64,000 bases of DNA from Plantactinospora endophytica (lineage in GTDB: Bacteria; Actinomycetota; Actinomycetes; Mycobacteriales; Micromonosporaceae): contig NZ_BONW01000049.1 of the NCBI RefSeq assembly GCF_016862915.1, positions 62,001-126,000 of the forward strand, written 5' to 3'. Made by a program: the position numbers and the translations under genes. Below are positions 54,879 to 64,000 of this stretch, in pieces. The notes beneath the pieces were generated by a model that saw only the letters and a list, made by a program, of their open reading frames with translations, searched no databases and was not told the DNA's origin. How positions within the stretch are numbered: the stretch's first letter is position 1; the number at the start of each line of letters is the position of its first letter.

Positions 54879-56393
54879 GTGAATCCGCTGCGCGACCCGC
54901 AGGACCGGCGGTTGCCACGGATCCCGGAGCCGTGCGCACTGGTGATCTTCGGCGTCACCGGGGACCTGGCCCGCAAGAAACTGCTGCCGGCGGTCTACGA
55001 CCTGGCCAACCGAGGGCTGCTGCCGCCGGGCTTCGTGGTGCTCGGGTTCGCCCGCCGCGACTGGGGTGACGGCGACTTCGAGTCGATGGCCCGGGACGCG
55101 GCACAGGCGCACGCCCGGACGCCCTGGCGGGAAGAGGTGTGGGGCCGGCTCGCCGGCAACATCAAGTTCGTCGGCGGCGCCTTCGACGACGACGACGCCT
55201 TCGACAAGCTGGCGAGCACCCTGGACGAGCTGCGGGACACCCACGGGATCGGCGGGAACGCCGCGTTCTACTTCTCGATCCCGCCGGCCGCGTTCCCGAC
55301 CGTGCTCAAGCAGCTCGCCCGGACCGGCATGGCCGACAACGACAAGTGCGGCGGCTGGCGGCGGGTGGTGGTGGAGAAGCCGTTCGGGCACGACCTGCCC
55401 TCGGCGAAGGCGCTCAACGACCTGGTCGACGACGTCTTCACCCGGGAGGACGTCTTCCGGATCGATCACTACCTGGGCAAGGAGACCGTCCAGAACATCC
55501 TCGCCCTGCGGTTCGCCAACAACCTCTTCGAACCGCTCTGGAACTCGAAGTACGTCGACTCGGTGCAGATCACCATGGCCGAGGACGTCGGCATCGGCAC
55601 CCGGGCCGGCTTCTACGACGCCACCGGCACCGCCCGGGACGTGTTGCAGAACCACCTGCTGCAACTGCTCGCCCTAGTGGCGATGGAGGAACCGACCAGC
55701 TTCGACGCCAGCGAGATCCGGGCCGAGAAGCTGAAGGTGCTGCGCGCGATCACCCTGCCGAAGGACGTGCACGCCGGCACCGTACGCGGGCAGTACCTCC
55801 CGGGCTGGGTGGCCGGCAAGCGGGCCGTCGGCTACCTCGACGAGGAGGGCGTACCGGCCGACTCGACCACCGAGACCTACGTCGCGGTCCGGCTCGGCAT
55901 CCAGAACCGGCGCTGGGCCGAGGTGCCGTTCTACATCCGGGCCGGCAAGCGGCTGCCGCGCCGGGTGACCGAGGTCGCCATCATGTTCAAGAAGGCGCCG
56001 CACCTGCCGTTCAACCCCGCCGACATGGAGATGCTCGGCAACAACCAGCTCGTGATCCGGGTACAGCCGGACGAGGGCGTGGTGCTGAAGTTCGGCTCCA
56101 AGGTTCCCGGCACCACCATGGAGGTCCGGGACATCGCGATGGACTTCCAGTACGGCGAGGCGTTCACCGAGTCGAGCCCCGAGGCGTACGAGCGGCTGGT
56201 GCTGGACGTGCTGATCGGGGACCGGACGCTCTTCCCGGACGCCGCCGAGGTCGAGCAGAGCTGGCAGGTGATCGACCCGCTGGAGGCCGCCTGGGAGGGC
56301 GTCAAGCCGGAGCCGTACCGGGCCGGTGAGTGGGGTCCCCGGGCCGCCGACGAGTTGCTGGCCCGCGAGGGCCGGGCCTGGCGACGGGCGTGA
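54879..56393 (+). CDS. zwf: Glucose-6-phosphate 1-dehydrogenase
   Basis: First oxidative step of the pentose phosphate pathway, making NADPH. 504 residues. NADP site [26 protein letters not shown] (Lys and Pro), and the catalytic [13 protein letters not shown] with the His. Start GTG 54879 follows GAGGGGGAG. Next is opcA, needed for its activity in actinobacteria. Confidence 0.97.
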   Translation: MNPLRDPQDRRLPRIPEPCALVIFGVTGDLARKKLLPAVYDLANRGLLPPGFVVLGFARRDWGDGDFESMARDAAQAHARTPWREEVWGRLAGNIKFVGGAFDDDDAFDKLASTLDELRDTHGIGGNAAFYFSIPPAAFPTVLKQLARTGMADNDKCGGWRRVVVEKPFGHDLPSAKALNDLVDDVFTREDVFRIDHYLGKETVQNILALRFANNLFEPLWNSKYVDSVQITMAEDVGIGTRAGFYDATGTARDVLQNHLLQLLALVAMEEPTSFDASEIRAEKLKVLRAITLPKDVHAGTVRGQYLPGWVAGKRAVGYLDEEGVPADSTTETYVAVRLGIQNRRWAEVPFYIRAGKRLPRRVTEVAIMFKKAPHLPFNPADMEMLGNNQLVIRVQPDEGVVLKFGSKVPGTTMEVRDIAMDFQYGEAFTESSPEAYERLVLDVLIGDRTLFPDAAEVEQSWQVIDPLEAAWEGVKPEPYRAGEWGPRAADELLAREGRAWRRA

Positions 56394-56436
56394 CCTCCCG
56401 AGGGTCTCAACCACAAAAAACAACCAGGAGGCACCG

Positions 56437-57420
56437 TTGATCGGCCTGTGGGACACCACCGGTAACGAGGTGGTCAAGGCGCTGGCCGCCGAGCGGCGTA
56501 GTGCGGGCGGAGTGGCCAGCGGCATGGCGCTCACCCTGATCGTGGTGGTCGACGAGGCACACGTCCGGGAGGCCGAGGCGGCGGTGACGATCGCCTCGGC
56601 CGCGCACCCGTGCCGGATGGTGGTGGTGGTCCGCTCCGACATCGAACGCGACCGCAACCGGCTCGACGCCGAGATCGTGGTCGGCGGCCGGCTCGGCCCG
56701 GGCGAGGCGGTGGTGACCCGGATGTACGGCCGGCTCGCCCTGCACGCCGAGTCGGTGGTGATGCCGCTGCTGGTACCGGACGTACCCGTGGTGACCTGGT
56801 GGCACGGCGAACCGCCGGCCGAGATCGCCAACGACTTCCTCGGCGTGGTGGCGGACCGCCGGATCACCGACTCCGCGCAGGCGGCCGATCCGGTGGAGGC
56901 GCTGCGGCAGCGGGCCCGCGACTACGCACCGGGCGACACCGACCTGGCCTGGACCCGGATCACCCCGTGGCGCACCCTGGTCGCGGGCGCCTTCGACACC
57001 ACCGAGGGCAACCGGGTCGTCTCGGCCACCGTCGTGGCGCCGCACACCGACCCGACGGCGGCGCTGATGATCGGCTGGCTGAAGTCCCGGCTGGGGCTGC
57101 ACCCGCACTGGGAGCACACCGGCGAGTTCCCCCGGATGCGTTCGGTGGAGCTGCACTGCGCCAACGGCGACGAGCTGGTGCTGACCCGGGACGACAACCG
57201 GGCGACGTTCCGGCGTACCGGGCAGGCCGACCGGCAACTGCCGCTGGTACGCCGGCCGCTCGGCGACGAACTCGCCGAGGAGTTGCGCCGGCTCGACCCC
57301 GACCAGATCTACGCCGACGCGCTGGGTGCCGCCGCCGGGGTGGCCGGGCTGGACGCCCGGCCGGCGCAGCGGGTGCACGTCTGGAAGGACCCGACCAAGC
57401 AGCCGCAGGGCGTCGCGTGA
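56437..57420 (+). CDS. opcA: OpcA, glucose-6-phosphate dehydrogenase assembly protein
   Basis: A 327-residue OpcA protein that promotes activity or oligomerisation of Zwf. Conserved blocks: GLWDTTGNEVVKALA, CRMVVVVRSD, VVTWWHGEPP, DLAWTRITPWR and GEFPRMRSVELH. The start is TTG 56437, decided by a perfect AGGAGG (56426-56431) five bases upstream; this is the only strong TTG case in the window. The stop overlaps pgl by four bases. Confidence 0.95.
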   Translation: MIGLWDTTGNEVVKALAAERRSAGGVASGMALTLIVVVDEAHVREAEAAVTIASAAHPCRMVVVVRSDIERDRNRLDAEIVVGGRLGPGEAVVTRMYGRLALHAESVVMPLLVPDVPVVTWWHGEPPAEIANDFLGVVADRRITDSAQAADPVEALRQRARDYAPGDTDLAWTRITPWRTLVAGAFDTTEGNRVVSATVVAPHTDPTAALMIGWLKSRLGLHPHWEHTGEFPRMRSVELHCANGDELVLTRDDNRATFRRTGQADRQLPLVRRPLGDELAEELRRLDPDQIYADALGAAAGVAGLDARPAQRVHVWKDPTKQPQGVA

Positions 57421-58187
57421 CCGAAACCGCGGTGGAGGTGCACGCCGATCCCGACCTGCTGGCCCAGGCGGTCGCGGCCCGGCTGCTGGTCAGGATCATC
57501 GACGCACAGGCGGAACGCGGCGAGGCCGGCATCGTGCTGACCGGCGGCCGGATCGCGGCCTCGGTCTACCGGGCGGTCCGGGATCTGCCCGCCCGGGACG
57601 CGGTCGACTGGTCCCGGGTCGACGTCTGGTGGGGCGACGAGCGTTTCCTGCCGGCCGGGGACCCGGAACGGAACGAGACCCAGGCCCGGGAGGCGTTCCT
57701 CGACGCGTTGCCGCTGGCGCCGAACCGGGTGCACCCGATGCCCGCCTCCGACGGCCCGGACGGCGCCGATCCGGAGGCGGCTGCGGCCCGGTACGCGGCC
57801 ACGCTCGCTGCGGCGGCCGGCCCGGGTACGGCCACGCTGCCCTACTTCGACGTGCTGATGCTCGGGGTGGGCGAGGACGGCCACATCGCCTCGATCTTCC
57901 CCGAGCATCCGGTCTCCTACGAGAACCGGCCGGTCAGCGCGGTCCGGGGCAGTCCCAAACCGCCGCCGGTCCGGATCACGCTCACCCGGAGCGCGATCAA
58001 CACCGCCGAGGACGTGTGGCTGATCGCCAGCGGCAGCGGCAAGGCGCGGGCGGTCGGGATGGCGCTGGGCGGTGCCGGCCCGGTGCAGGTGCCGGCGGCC
58101 GGGGTCGCCGGGGTGCAACGGACCCGGTGGCTGCTGGACCGGGCGGCGGCGACCGAGGTGAAGCCGAGCTTCCGCAGCCTGCGCTGA
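57417..58187 (+). CDS. pgl: 6-phosphogluconolactonase
   Basis: Hydrolyses 6-phosphogluconolactone to 6-phosphogluconate. 256 residues of the NagB/Pgl type. LTGGRIAASVYRAV, DVWWGDERFLPAGDPERNETQAREAF and the C-terminal VLMLGVGEDGHIASIFPEHP. GTG 57417 overlaps the opcA stop (GTGA). Followed by a repeat array. Confidence 0.95.
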   Translation: MTETAVEVHADPDLLAQAVAARLLVRIIDAQAERGEAGIVLTGGRIAASVYRAVRDLPARDAVDWSRVDVWWGDERFLPAGDPERNETQAREAFLDALPLAPNRVHPMPASDGPDGADPEAAAARYAATLAAAAGPGTATLPYFDVLMLGVGEDGHIASIFPEHPVSYENRPVSAVRGSPKPPPVRITLTRSAINTAEDVWLIASGSGKARAVGMALGGAGPVQVPAAGVAGVQRTRWLLDRAAATEVKPSFRSLR

Positions 58188-58200
58188 GGCTCCGTCGCTC

Positions 58201-58378
58201 GCGCCGAGCTACCGGCGTCTGCGCCGAAGCCGCCGGAGTTTGCGCCGAGCTACCGGCGTCCGCGCCGAATTGCCGGACTCTGCGCCGAGCCACTGTCGTT
58301 CGCGCCGAGCTGCCGGAGCTGCGCGGAGCTACCAGCGTCTGTGCCGAACTGCCGGAGTCTGCGCCGAGCTGCCGGGCT
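58201..58378. repeat. Nine-copy 20-base tandem array after pgl
   Basis: Imperfect units of 18-21 bases, consensus GCGCCGAGCTGCCGGAGTCT, fill the gap between pgl and the convergent SnoaL-like gene up to its stop codon. The unit is not a multiple of three and no spacer-repeat alternation is present. Confidence 0.88.
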
Positions 58379-58790
58379 ACCGGGCCGGCTGCCGGTCCGT
58401 GTAGTCCAGCAGGTCCTGGTAGCTCTGCCCGTCCGGGCGGTAGAAGCGGGCGGGATCCTCGGCCTGACCGATCGGGGATTCCGCCAGCAGCCGCGAGAAG
58501 GTGAGGGTGGCCGAGAGTGGCCAGTGGTTGACCACCACCCGGTCGAACCGGCCGTCGCCGTCCCGGTGCATCAGCGCGATCGCCTGGACGGGGCGGCCGG
58601 CGACCGTCGCCGAGTACTGCTCGACGACGTACTCGCCCTGGTCGAAGCGGGCGATGTCGACGCGGTCCCGGTAGAACTCGTTCACCACCGCCAACTGGGC
58701 GAGCACGGCGTCCCGTCCCGTGAGCACGCCGTTCATCACGGCGCCCTCAAGGGTCACGTTCTCGGCGAGGTTGTCTCGGAACGAGGCCAC
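58377..58790 (-). CDS. SnoaL/NTF2-like protein
   Basis: A 137-residue alpha+beta cone protein. SFRDNLAENVTLEGAVMNGVLTGRDAVLAQLAVVNEFY and ALMHRDGDGRFDRVVVNHWPLSAT fit the SnoaL-like family, which contains small-ligand binding proteins and cyclases. Catalytic role cannot be given. GAGAGGAG precedes GTG 58790; a frame to 58862 also exists. Lies beside rbpA. Confidence 0.75.
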   Translation of the reverse strand: MASFRDNLAENVTLEGAVMNGVLTGRDAVLAQLAVVNEFYRDRVDIARFDQGEYVVEQYSATVAGRPVQAIALMHRDGDGRFDRVVVNHWPLSATLTFSRLLAESPIGQAEDPARFYRPDGQSYQDLLDYTDRQPAR

Positions 58791-58851
58791 CGGTGCTCCT
58801 CTCGTCCCGACCACCCTACGGCCGGCCCGGGCGTCACCGGTCCGGGATCGG

Positions 58852-59196
58852 TCAGGCTTCACCCCGGCGGGCCCGCAACGCGGCCAGCGCCTCGGCGAGG
58901 ATCGCCTCGGCGTCCGCCTCGCTGCGCCGCTCCTTCACGTACGCCAGGTGCGACTTGTACGGCTCCGTCCGCTGCCGCCCCGGCGGGTTGTGCACGTCCT
59001 GCCCGGCCGGCTGCCCGCAGTGCGGGCAGTCCCAGGTCTCCGGGATCTCGGCCTCGGCCGCCAGCAGGATCTCCAGCATGTGGCCGCTGCCGCACCAGTA
59101 GGTGACCGGACGGCGGGGGGCGGGTTCGCATCGCTCGGTCGGCCGGGCTGGACCGGCGCCGACTCGGCTGCCACGGATAGCGCTGCCACTGGGCAT
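58852..59196 (-). CDS. rbpA: RbpA, RNA polymerase-binding transcription factor
   Basis: Actinobacterial factor that binds RNA polymerase and the principal sigma factor. 114 residues. AIRGSRVGAGP near the N-terminus, the central barrel with the zinc Cys in YWCGSGH and WDCPHCGQPAG, and the sigma-interacting end RTEPYKSHLAYVKERRSEADAEAILAEAL. GGAGCGAGC before the ATG. Found downstream of secG as in other actinomycetes. Confidence 0.97.
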   Translation of the reverse strand: MPSGSAIRGSRVGAGPARPTERCEPAPRRPVTYWCGSGHMLEILLAAEAEIPETWDCPHCGQPAGQDVHNPPGRQRTEPYKSHLAYVKERRSEADAEAILAEALAALRARRGEA

Positions 59197-59239
59197 CGCT
59201 GCTCGCTCCGTTCGTCAGAGGGGGTCCCCAAGGGGCATG

Positions 59240-59283
59240 ACAAACTGCGCGCGGCCCACGTTAGCGGACCGCGCGCAGTTTGT
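59240..59283 (-). terminator. 15-bp stem between secG and rbpA
   Basis: Arms ACAAACTGCGCGCGG (59240-59254) and its exact complement (59269-59283) around a 14-base loop, 12 bases after the secG stop. Likely terminator of the gap-pgk-tpiA-secG transcript, without a clear T-run. Confidence 0.7.
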
Positions 59284-59294
59284 ACGCCCTGTGG

Positions 59295-59549
59295 TCAGGT
59301 GGTCTCGGCGAGCCGCAGCCAGAGACCCAGGCCGACGATGCAGGCGAACCAGACAAGACCCACCAGAACGGTGTAACGGTCGAGGTTCTTCTCGGCCACC
59401 GAGGAGCCGGCCAGGCTGGAGCTGACCCCTCCGCCGAACATGCTCGACATCCCGCCGCCCTTGCCCCGGTGCAGCAGGATCAGCAAGGTGAGCAGCACGC
59501 TCGTGATCACCAGCAACACGATCAACGTGTATGCGAACCAGATCGGCAT
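59295..59549 (-). CDS. secG: SecG, preprotein translocase subunit
   Basis: An 84-residue membrane protein with two helices (FAYTLIVLLVITSVLLTLLILLH at 5-27 and YTVLVGLVWFACIVGLGLWL near 59-78) and between them RGKGGGMSSMFGGG, the typical SecG loop. Part of the SecYEG channel. Next gene after tpiA, the standard actinobacterial order. Confidence 0.95.
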   Translation of the reverse strand: MPIWFAYTLIVLLVITSVLLTLLILLHRGKGGGMSSMFGGGVSSSLAGSSVAEKNLDRYTVLVGLVWFACIVGLGLWLRLAETT

Positions 59550-59600
59550 GGTAGGGGTCAGTCCTCTCAGCTACGCGGGGCTCGTCAAGGATAGCGACCG

Positions 59601-60392
59601 TCAGCGGGCGATGTGCTCCGGGAACCGGCAGATCTGCGCGAACTCCTCGGCATCCAGGCTCGCCCCGCCGACCAGTGCGCCGTCGACGTCCGGCTGCGCC
59701 ATGATCGCGGCGATGTTGGCCGCCTTCACCGAGCCGCCGTAGAGCACCCGGACCTGGTCAGCGGTCTCCTGACCGTGTACCTCGGCGAGCCGCTCCCGGA
59801 TCGCGCCGCAGACCTCCTGGGCGTTCTCCGGAGTGGCGGTCTTGCCGGTGCCGATCGCCCAGACCGGCTCGTACGCCACGACGACCTTGGTCAACTGCTC
59901 GGCGGTCAGCCCGGCCAGCGAGCCGTCGAGCTGGTCGCGCACGTACGCCACCTGGCCCTCCTGCTCACGGATGTCCAGGCCCTCGCCGACGCAGACGATC
60001 GGGATCAGCTCGTTGGCCAGCGCCGCCTTGACCTTGGCGTTGACCAGCGCGTCGTCCTCGTTGTGGTACGTCCGCCGCTCGGAGTGCCCGACCACCACGT
60101 AGGTGCAGCCCAGCGCGGTCAGCAACGCGGCCGAGATCTCCCCGGTGTACGCGCCGCCCTTGTGCGGCGAGAGGTCCTGCGCGCCGTACCCGATCATCAG
60201 CTTGTCGCCGTCGACCAGGGTCTGCACCGTCCGCAGGTCGGTGTACGGCGGCAGTACCACCGTCTCCACGTCGGTCAACTGCTTCTCGTTGAGGCTCGCG
60301 GCGAGCTTCTGGATCACCAGGTTGGCTTCCCGGTGGTTGAGGTTCATCTTCCAGTTGCCGGCCATCAGCGGACGGCGGGTGGGGGTGGCCAC
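59601..60392 (-). CDS. tpiA: Triosephosphate isomerase
   Basis: Interconverts dihydroxyacetone phosphate and glyceraldehyde-3-phosphate. 263 residues. GNWKMN (Asn, Lys), VVGHSERR (catalytic His), [23 protein letters not shown] (Glu) and [11 protein letters not shown] plus GASLD phosphate sites. GTG 60392 shares a base with the pgk stop (TAGTG). Confidence 0.98.
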   Translation of the reverse strand: MATPTRRPLMAGNWKMNLNHREANLVIQKLAASLNEKQLTDVETVVLPPYTDLRTVQTLVDGDKLMIGYGAQDLSPHKGGAYTGEISAALLTALGCTYVVVGHSERRTYHNEDDALVNAKVKAALANELIPIVCVGEGLDIREQEGQVAYVRDQLDGSLAGLTAEQLTKVVVAYEPVWAIGTGKTATPENAQEVCGAIRERLAEVHGQETADQVRVLYGGSVKAANIAAIMAQPDVDGALVGGASLDAEEFAQICRFPEHIAR

Positions 60393-61591
60393 TACTGCTC
60401 CAGAGCGACGATGCCGGGGAGGGCTTTGCCCTCCAGGTATTCCAGCGAGGCGCCCCCGCCGGTGGAGATGTGCCCGAACGACGACTCGTCCAGACCGAGC
60501 GCGCGTACCGCCGCGGCGGAGTCACCGCCACCGACCACGGTGAAGCCCTTCACCGTGGTGATCGCCTCGGCCACCCCTCGGGTGCCGGCGGCGAACGGGG
60601 CCAGCTCGAAGACGCCCATCGGGCCGTTCCAGAAGACCGTCCGGGCGGTGCCGACCGCCTCGGCGAACTCGGCGACGGTCCGGGGGCCGATGTCCAGGCC
60701 GAGCCGGTCGGCCGGGATCGCGTTCACCGGTACGGTGTCGTGCGCGGCGTCGGCACTGAACTCGGTCGCCGCCACCACGTCCACCGGAAGCACGATCCGA
60801 CCCTCGCCCCGGGCCAGCAGCTCCCGGCAGGTCTCGACCATCTCCTCTTCGAGCAGCGACTTGCCCACCTCGTGCCCCTGGGCACGCAGGAAGGTGAAGC
60901 ACATGCCGCCGCCGATCAGCAGCTTGTCGACGGTCGGCAGCAGCGCCTCGATCACCGCGAGCTTGTCGGAGACCTTGGAGCCGCCGAGCACCACCACGTA
61001 GGGGCGGTCCGGCTCGTGCCGCAGCCGGGCCAGCACCTCGACCTCGCGCAGCACCAGCCGGCCGGCGAAGTGCGGCAGCCGGGCCGGTACGTCGTAGACG
61101 CTGGCGTGCTTGCGGTGCACGGCGCCGAACGCGTCGTCGACGTACGCCTCGGCGAACGCGGCGAGCTGGTCGGCGAAGGCGCCCCGCTCGGCCTCGTCCT
61201 TGCTGGTCTCGCCCGGGTTGAACCGCAGGTTCTCCAGCAGCGCGACCTGGCCGTCGCCGAGCCCCTCGACCGCCTTGCGGGCCGCCTCGCCGACCGTGTC
61301 GGTGGCGAAGGCGACGTCGGCGCCGAGCAGCTCACCGAGGCGCGCGGCGACCGGGGCGAGGCTGTACTTCGGGTCGGGCGCGCCCTTGGGGCGGCCCAGG
61401 TGCGAGCAGACGACGACGGCCGCCCCGGCGTCCCGCAGCGCGGTCAGCGTCGGCAGCACGGCCCGGATCCGGCCGTCGTCCGTGATCGACCCGGTCTCCT
61501 TGTCGAGGGGCACGTTCAGGTCGGCGCGCACCAGCACGCGCCGACCCGACACCCCCTCGGCAAGCAGATCGTCGAGGTTGCGGATGCTCAC
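60392..61591 (-). CDS. pgk: Phosphoglycerate kinase
   Basis: Makes ATP from 1,3-bisphosphoglycerate. 399 residues in two domains. [22 protein letters not shown], the hinge, [22 protein letters not shown] and the nucleotide-binding [11 protein letters not shown] with [20 protein letters not shown] 61591 after GGAAG. Stop overlaps tpiA. Confidence 0.98.
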   Translation of the reverse strand: MSIRNLDDLLAEGVSGRRVLVRADLNVPLDKETGSITDDGRIRAVLPTLTALRDAGAAVVVCSHLGRPKGAPDPKYSLAPVAARLGELLGADVAFATDTVGEAARKAVEGLGDGQVALLENLRFNPGETSKDEAERGAFADQLAAFAEAYVDDAFGAVHRKHASVYDVPARLPHFAGRLVLREVEVLARLRHEPDRPYVVVLGGSKVSDKLAVIEALLPTVDKLLIGGGMCFTFLRAQGHEVGKSLLEEEMVETCRELLARGEGRIVLPVDVVAATEFSADAAHDTVPVNAIPADRLGLDIGPRTVAEFAEAVGTARTVFWNGPMGVFELAPFAAGTRGVAEAITTVKGFTVVGGGDSAAAVRALGLDESSFGHISTGGGASLEYLEGKALPGIVALEQ

Positions 61592-61694
61592 GGAGCTTCC
61601 TTTCCGTTCACGACTGCGGGGCTCGCAGGCTCTACTCGCGTCCCGGCGCGACCGCGTCGCACGCGAGCCGCCCCGGAACGCTCGTTGCTCGCGC

Positions 61695-63173
<1,479 letters not shown>

Positions 63174-64000
63174 TCAGACCGCAAGCATGTCCGGGGTGAC
63201 CGCCGCCTCGGTGTCCGGGATGCCCAGGTCACGGGCCCGCTTGTCGGCCAGCGCCAGCAGCCGGCGGATCCGGCCGGCGATCGCGTCCTTGGTCAGCGGC
63301 GGCTCGGCCAGCGCACCCAACTCCTCAAGGGACGCCTGTCGGTGCTCCAGGCGCAGCCGGCCGGCCGAGGTGAGGTGGTTGGGGGCATCCTCGGCGAGGA
63401 TCTCCAGCGCCCGGGTCACCCGCGCGGCGGCGGCGACGGCAGCCCGGGCCGAACGGCGCAGGTTGGCGTCGTCGAAGTTGGCCAGCCGGTTGGCGGTGGC
63501 CCGCACCTCGCGGCGTACCCGGCGCTCCTCCCAGGAGAGCACGCTGGAGTGGGCACCGATCCGGGTCAGCAGCGCGGCGATCGCGTCACCGTCCTTGACC
63601 ACCACCCGGTCCACCCCGCGCACCTCGCGGTACTTGGCGGTGATGCCGATCCGGCGGGCCGCGCCGACCAGGGCGAGCGCGGTCTCCGGGCCGGGGCAGG
63701 TGATCTCCAGCGCGCAGGAGCGGCCGGGCTCGGTCAGCGAGCCGTGCGCCATGAAGGCACCCCGCCAGGCCGAGACCGCGCAGCAGACGTTCGCCGCCAC
63801 CACGTGCGGGGGCAGTCCGCGTACCGGCCGGCCGCGCACGTCGAGCAGGCCGGTCTGCCGGGCCAGCGCCTCGCCGTCCTTGACCACCCGGACGATGTAG
63901 TGGCTGCCCTTGCGCAGCCCGCCGGAGGCGAGTACGTGGATCTCGCTCGGATATCCGTAGACCTCGGCGATCTCCCGGCGCAGCCGGCGGGCCACCGCGC
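63174..64000 (-). CDS. whiA: WhiA sporulation/division regulator (N-terminus outside window)
   Basis: DNA-binding protein that activates ftsZ and other division genes during sporulation. The visible 275 residues start in the LAGLIDADG-like N-terminal domain ([25 protein letters not shown], with [13 protein letters not shown]) and end in the C-terminal HTH ([33 protein letters not shown]). About 50 N-terminal residues lie beyond the window edge. Order whiA-gap is standard in actinobacteria. Confidence 0.96.
   Translation of the reverse strand, partial: AVARRLRREIAEVYGYPSEIHVLASGGLRKGSHYIVRVVKDGEALARQTGLLDVRGRPVRGLPPHVVAANVCCAVSAWRGAFMAHGSLTEPGRSCALEITCPGPETALALVGAARRIGITAKYREVRGVDRVVVKDGDAIAALLTRIGAHSSVLSWEERRVRREVRATANRLANFDDANLRRSARAAVAAAARVTRALEILAEDAPNHLTSAGRLRLEHRQASLEELGALAEPPLTKDAIAGRIRRLLALADKRARDLGIPDTEAAVTPDMLAV

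Noticed and set aside
58201-58378. CRISPR array
   Set aside because: Units are 18-21 bases, contiguous and degenerate with no spacers and no cas genes.

Overview
The window is high-GC actinobacterial DNA with dense coding, GTG/TTG starts and many apparently leaderless genes. Gene content and order (whiA, gap-pgk-tpiA-secG, rbpA, then pgl-opcA-zwf-pgi-tal-tkt, ctaB, cox15 and sufR-sufB-sufD-Rieske-sufC-sufS-sufU-sufT) fit a filamentous, sporulating actinomycete. Family Micromonosporaceae is the best guess, inferred from layout and from the TIGR04222/DUF692, acVLRF1, OpcA and WhiA genes. No rRNA, tRNA, CRISPR array, insertion sequence or phage gene was seen.

Region by region. 1-5.7 kb: a 3'-truncated secreted alpha-amylase behind an operator-like dyad, a DapA-family lyase divergent from a LysR regulator, an ankyrin protein, and a permuted NlpC-like protein coupled to a membrane-anchored CBM2-like protein. 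5.7-8.9 kb: the most unusual locus, two overlapping genes that each fuse a PfkB (ribokinase-family) kinase domain to a TIR-like domain of the CAP12/Pycsar-effector type. The second copy keeps the expected kinase and TIR residues and the first has lost one of each. 9-18 kb: aconitase, a TIGR03089 protein, an NDP-kinase-like plus eIF2B-like pair, and two tandem secreted PL1 pectate lyases with a LacI-type palindrome upstream. 18-26 kb: DUF2630, a RIO kinase, a HAD hydrolase, a nitrilase-family hydrolase, a thioesterase, a TetR regulator, then a TIGR04222 / DUF692 / SCO6045-like cassette whose membrane protein ends in a Cys-Gly tail, and an SDR lacking the YxxxK pair. 26-39 kb: Mug glycosylase, an ABC exporter, enoyl-CoA hydratase, a small HTH protein, an ABC-F ATPase with a structured leader, a neutral zinc protease, acVLRF1, a LysE-type exporter, a penicillin-acylase/discoidin protein and an RBBP9-like hydrolase. 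39-46 kb: the SUF iron-sulfur operon. 46-50 kb: heme A and heme O synthases around an ATP-grasp gene and a conserved small protein. 50-58 kb: pentose-phosphate genes, mostly coupled. 58-64 kb: SnoaL-like protein, RbpA, SecG, triosephosphate isomerase, phosphoglycerate kinase, GAPDH and the 3' part of whiA.

Working together: the right half is core metabolism (Fe-S assembly, cytochrome oxidase heme, pentose phosphate pathway, lower glycolysis). Aconitase and SUF share an iron/Fe-S theme, and a possible iron-regulator box precedes acn. The left half is accessory: polysaccharide breakdown, the candidate PfkB-TIR defence pair and a candidate peptide-modification cassette. Many intergenic spaces hold degenerate short tandem arrays (unit about 19-24 bp), each with its own unit, placed just 3' of genes.
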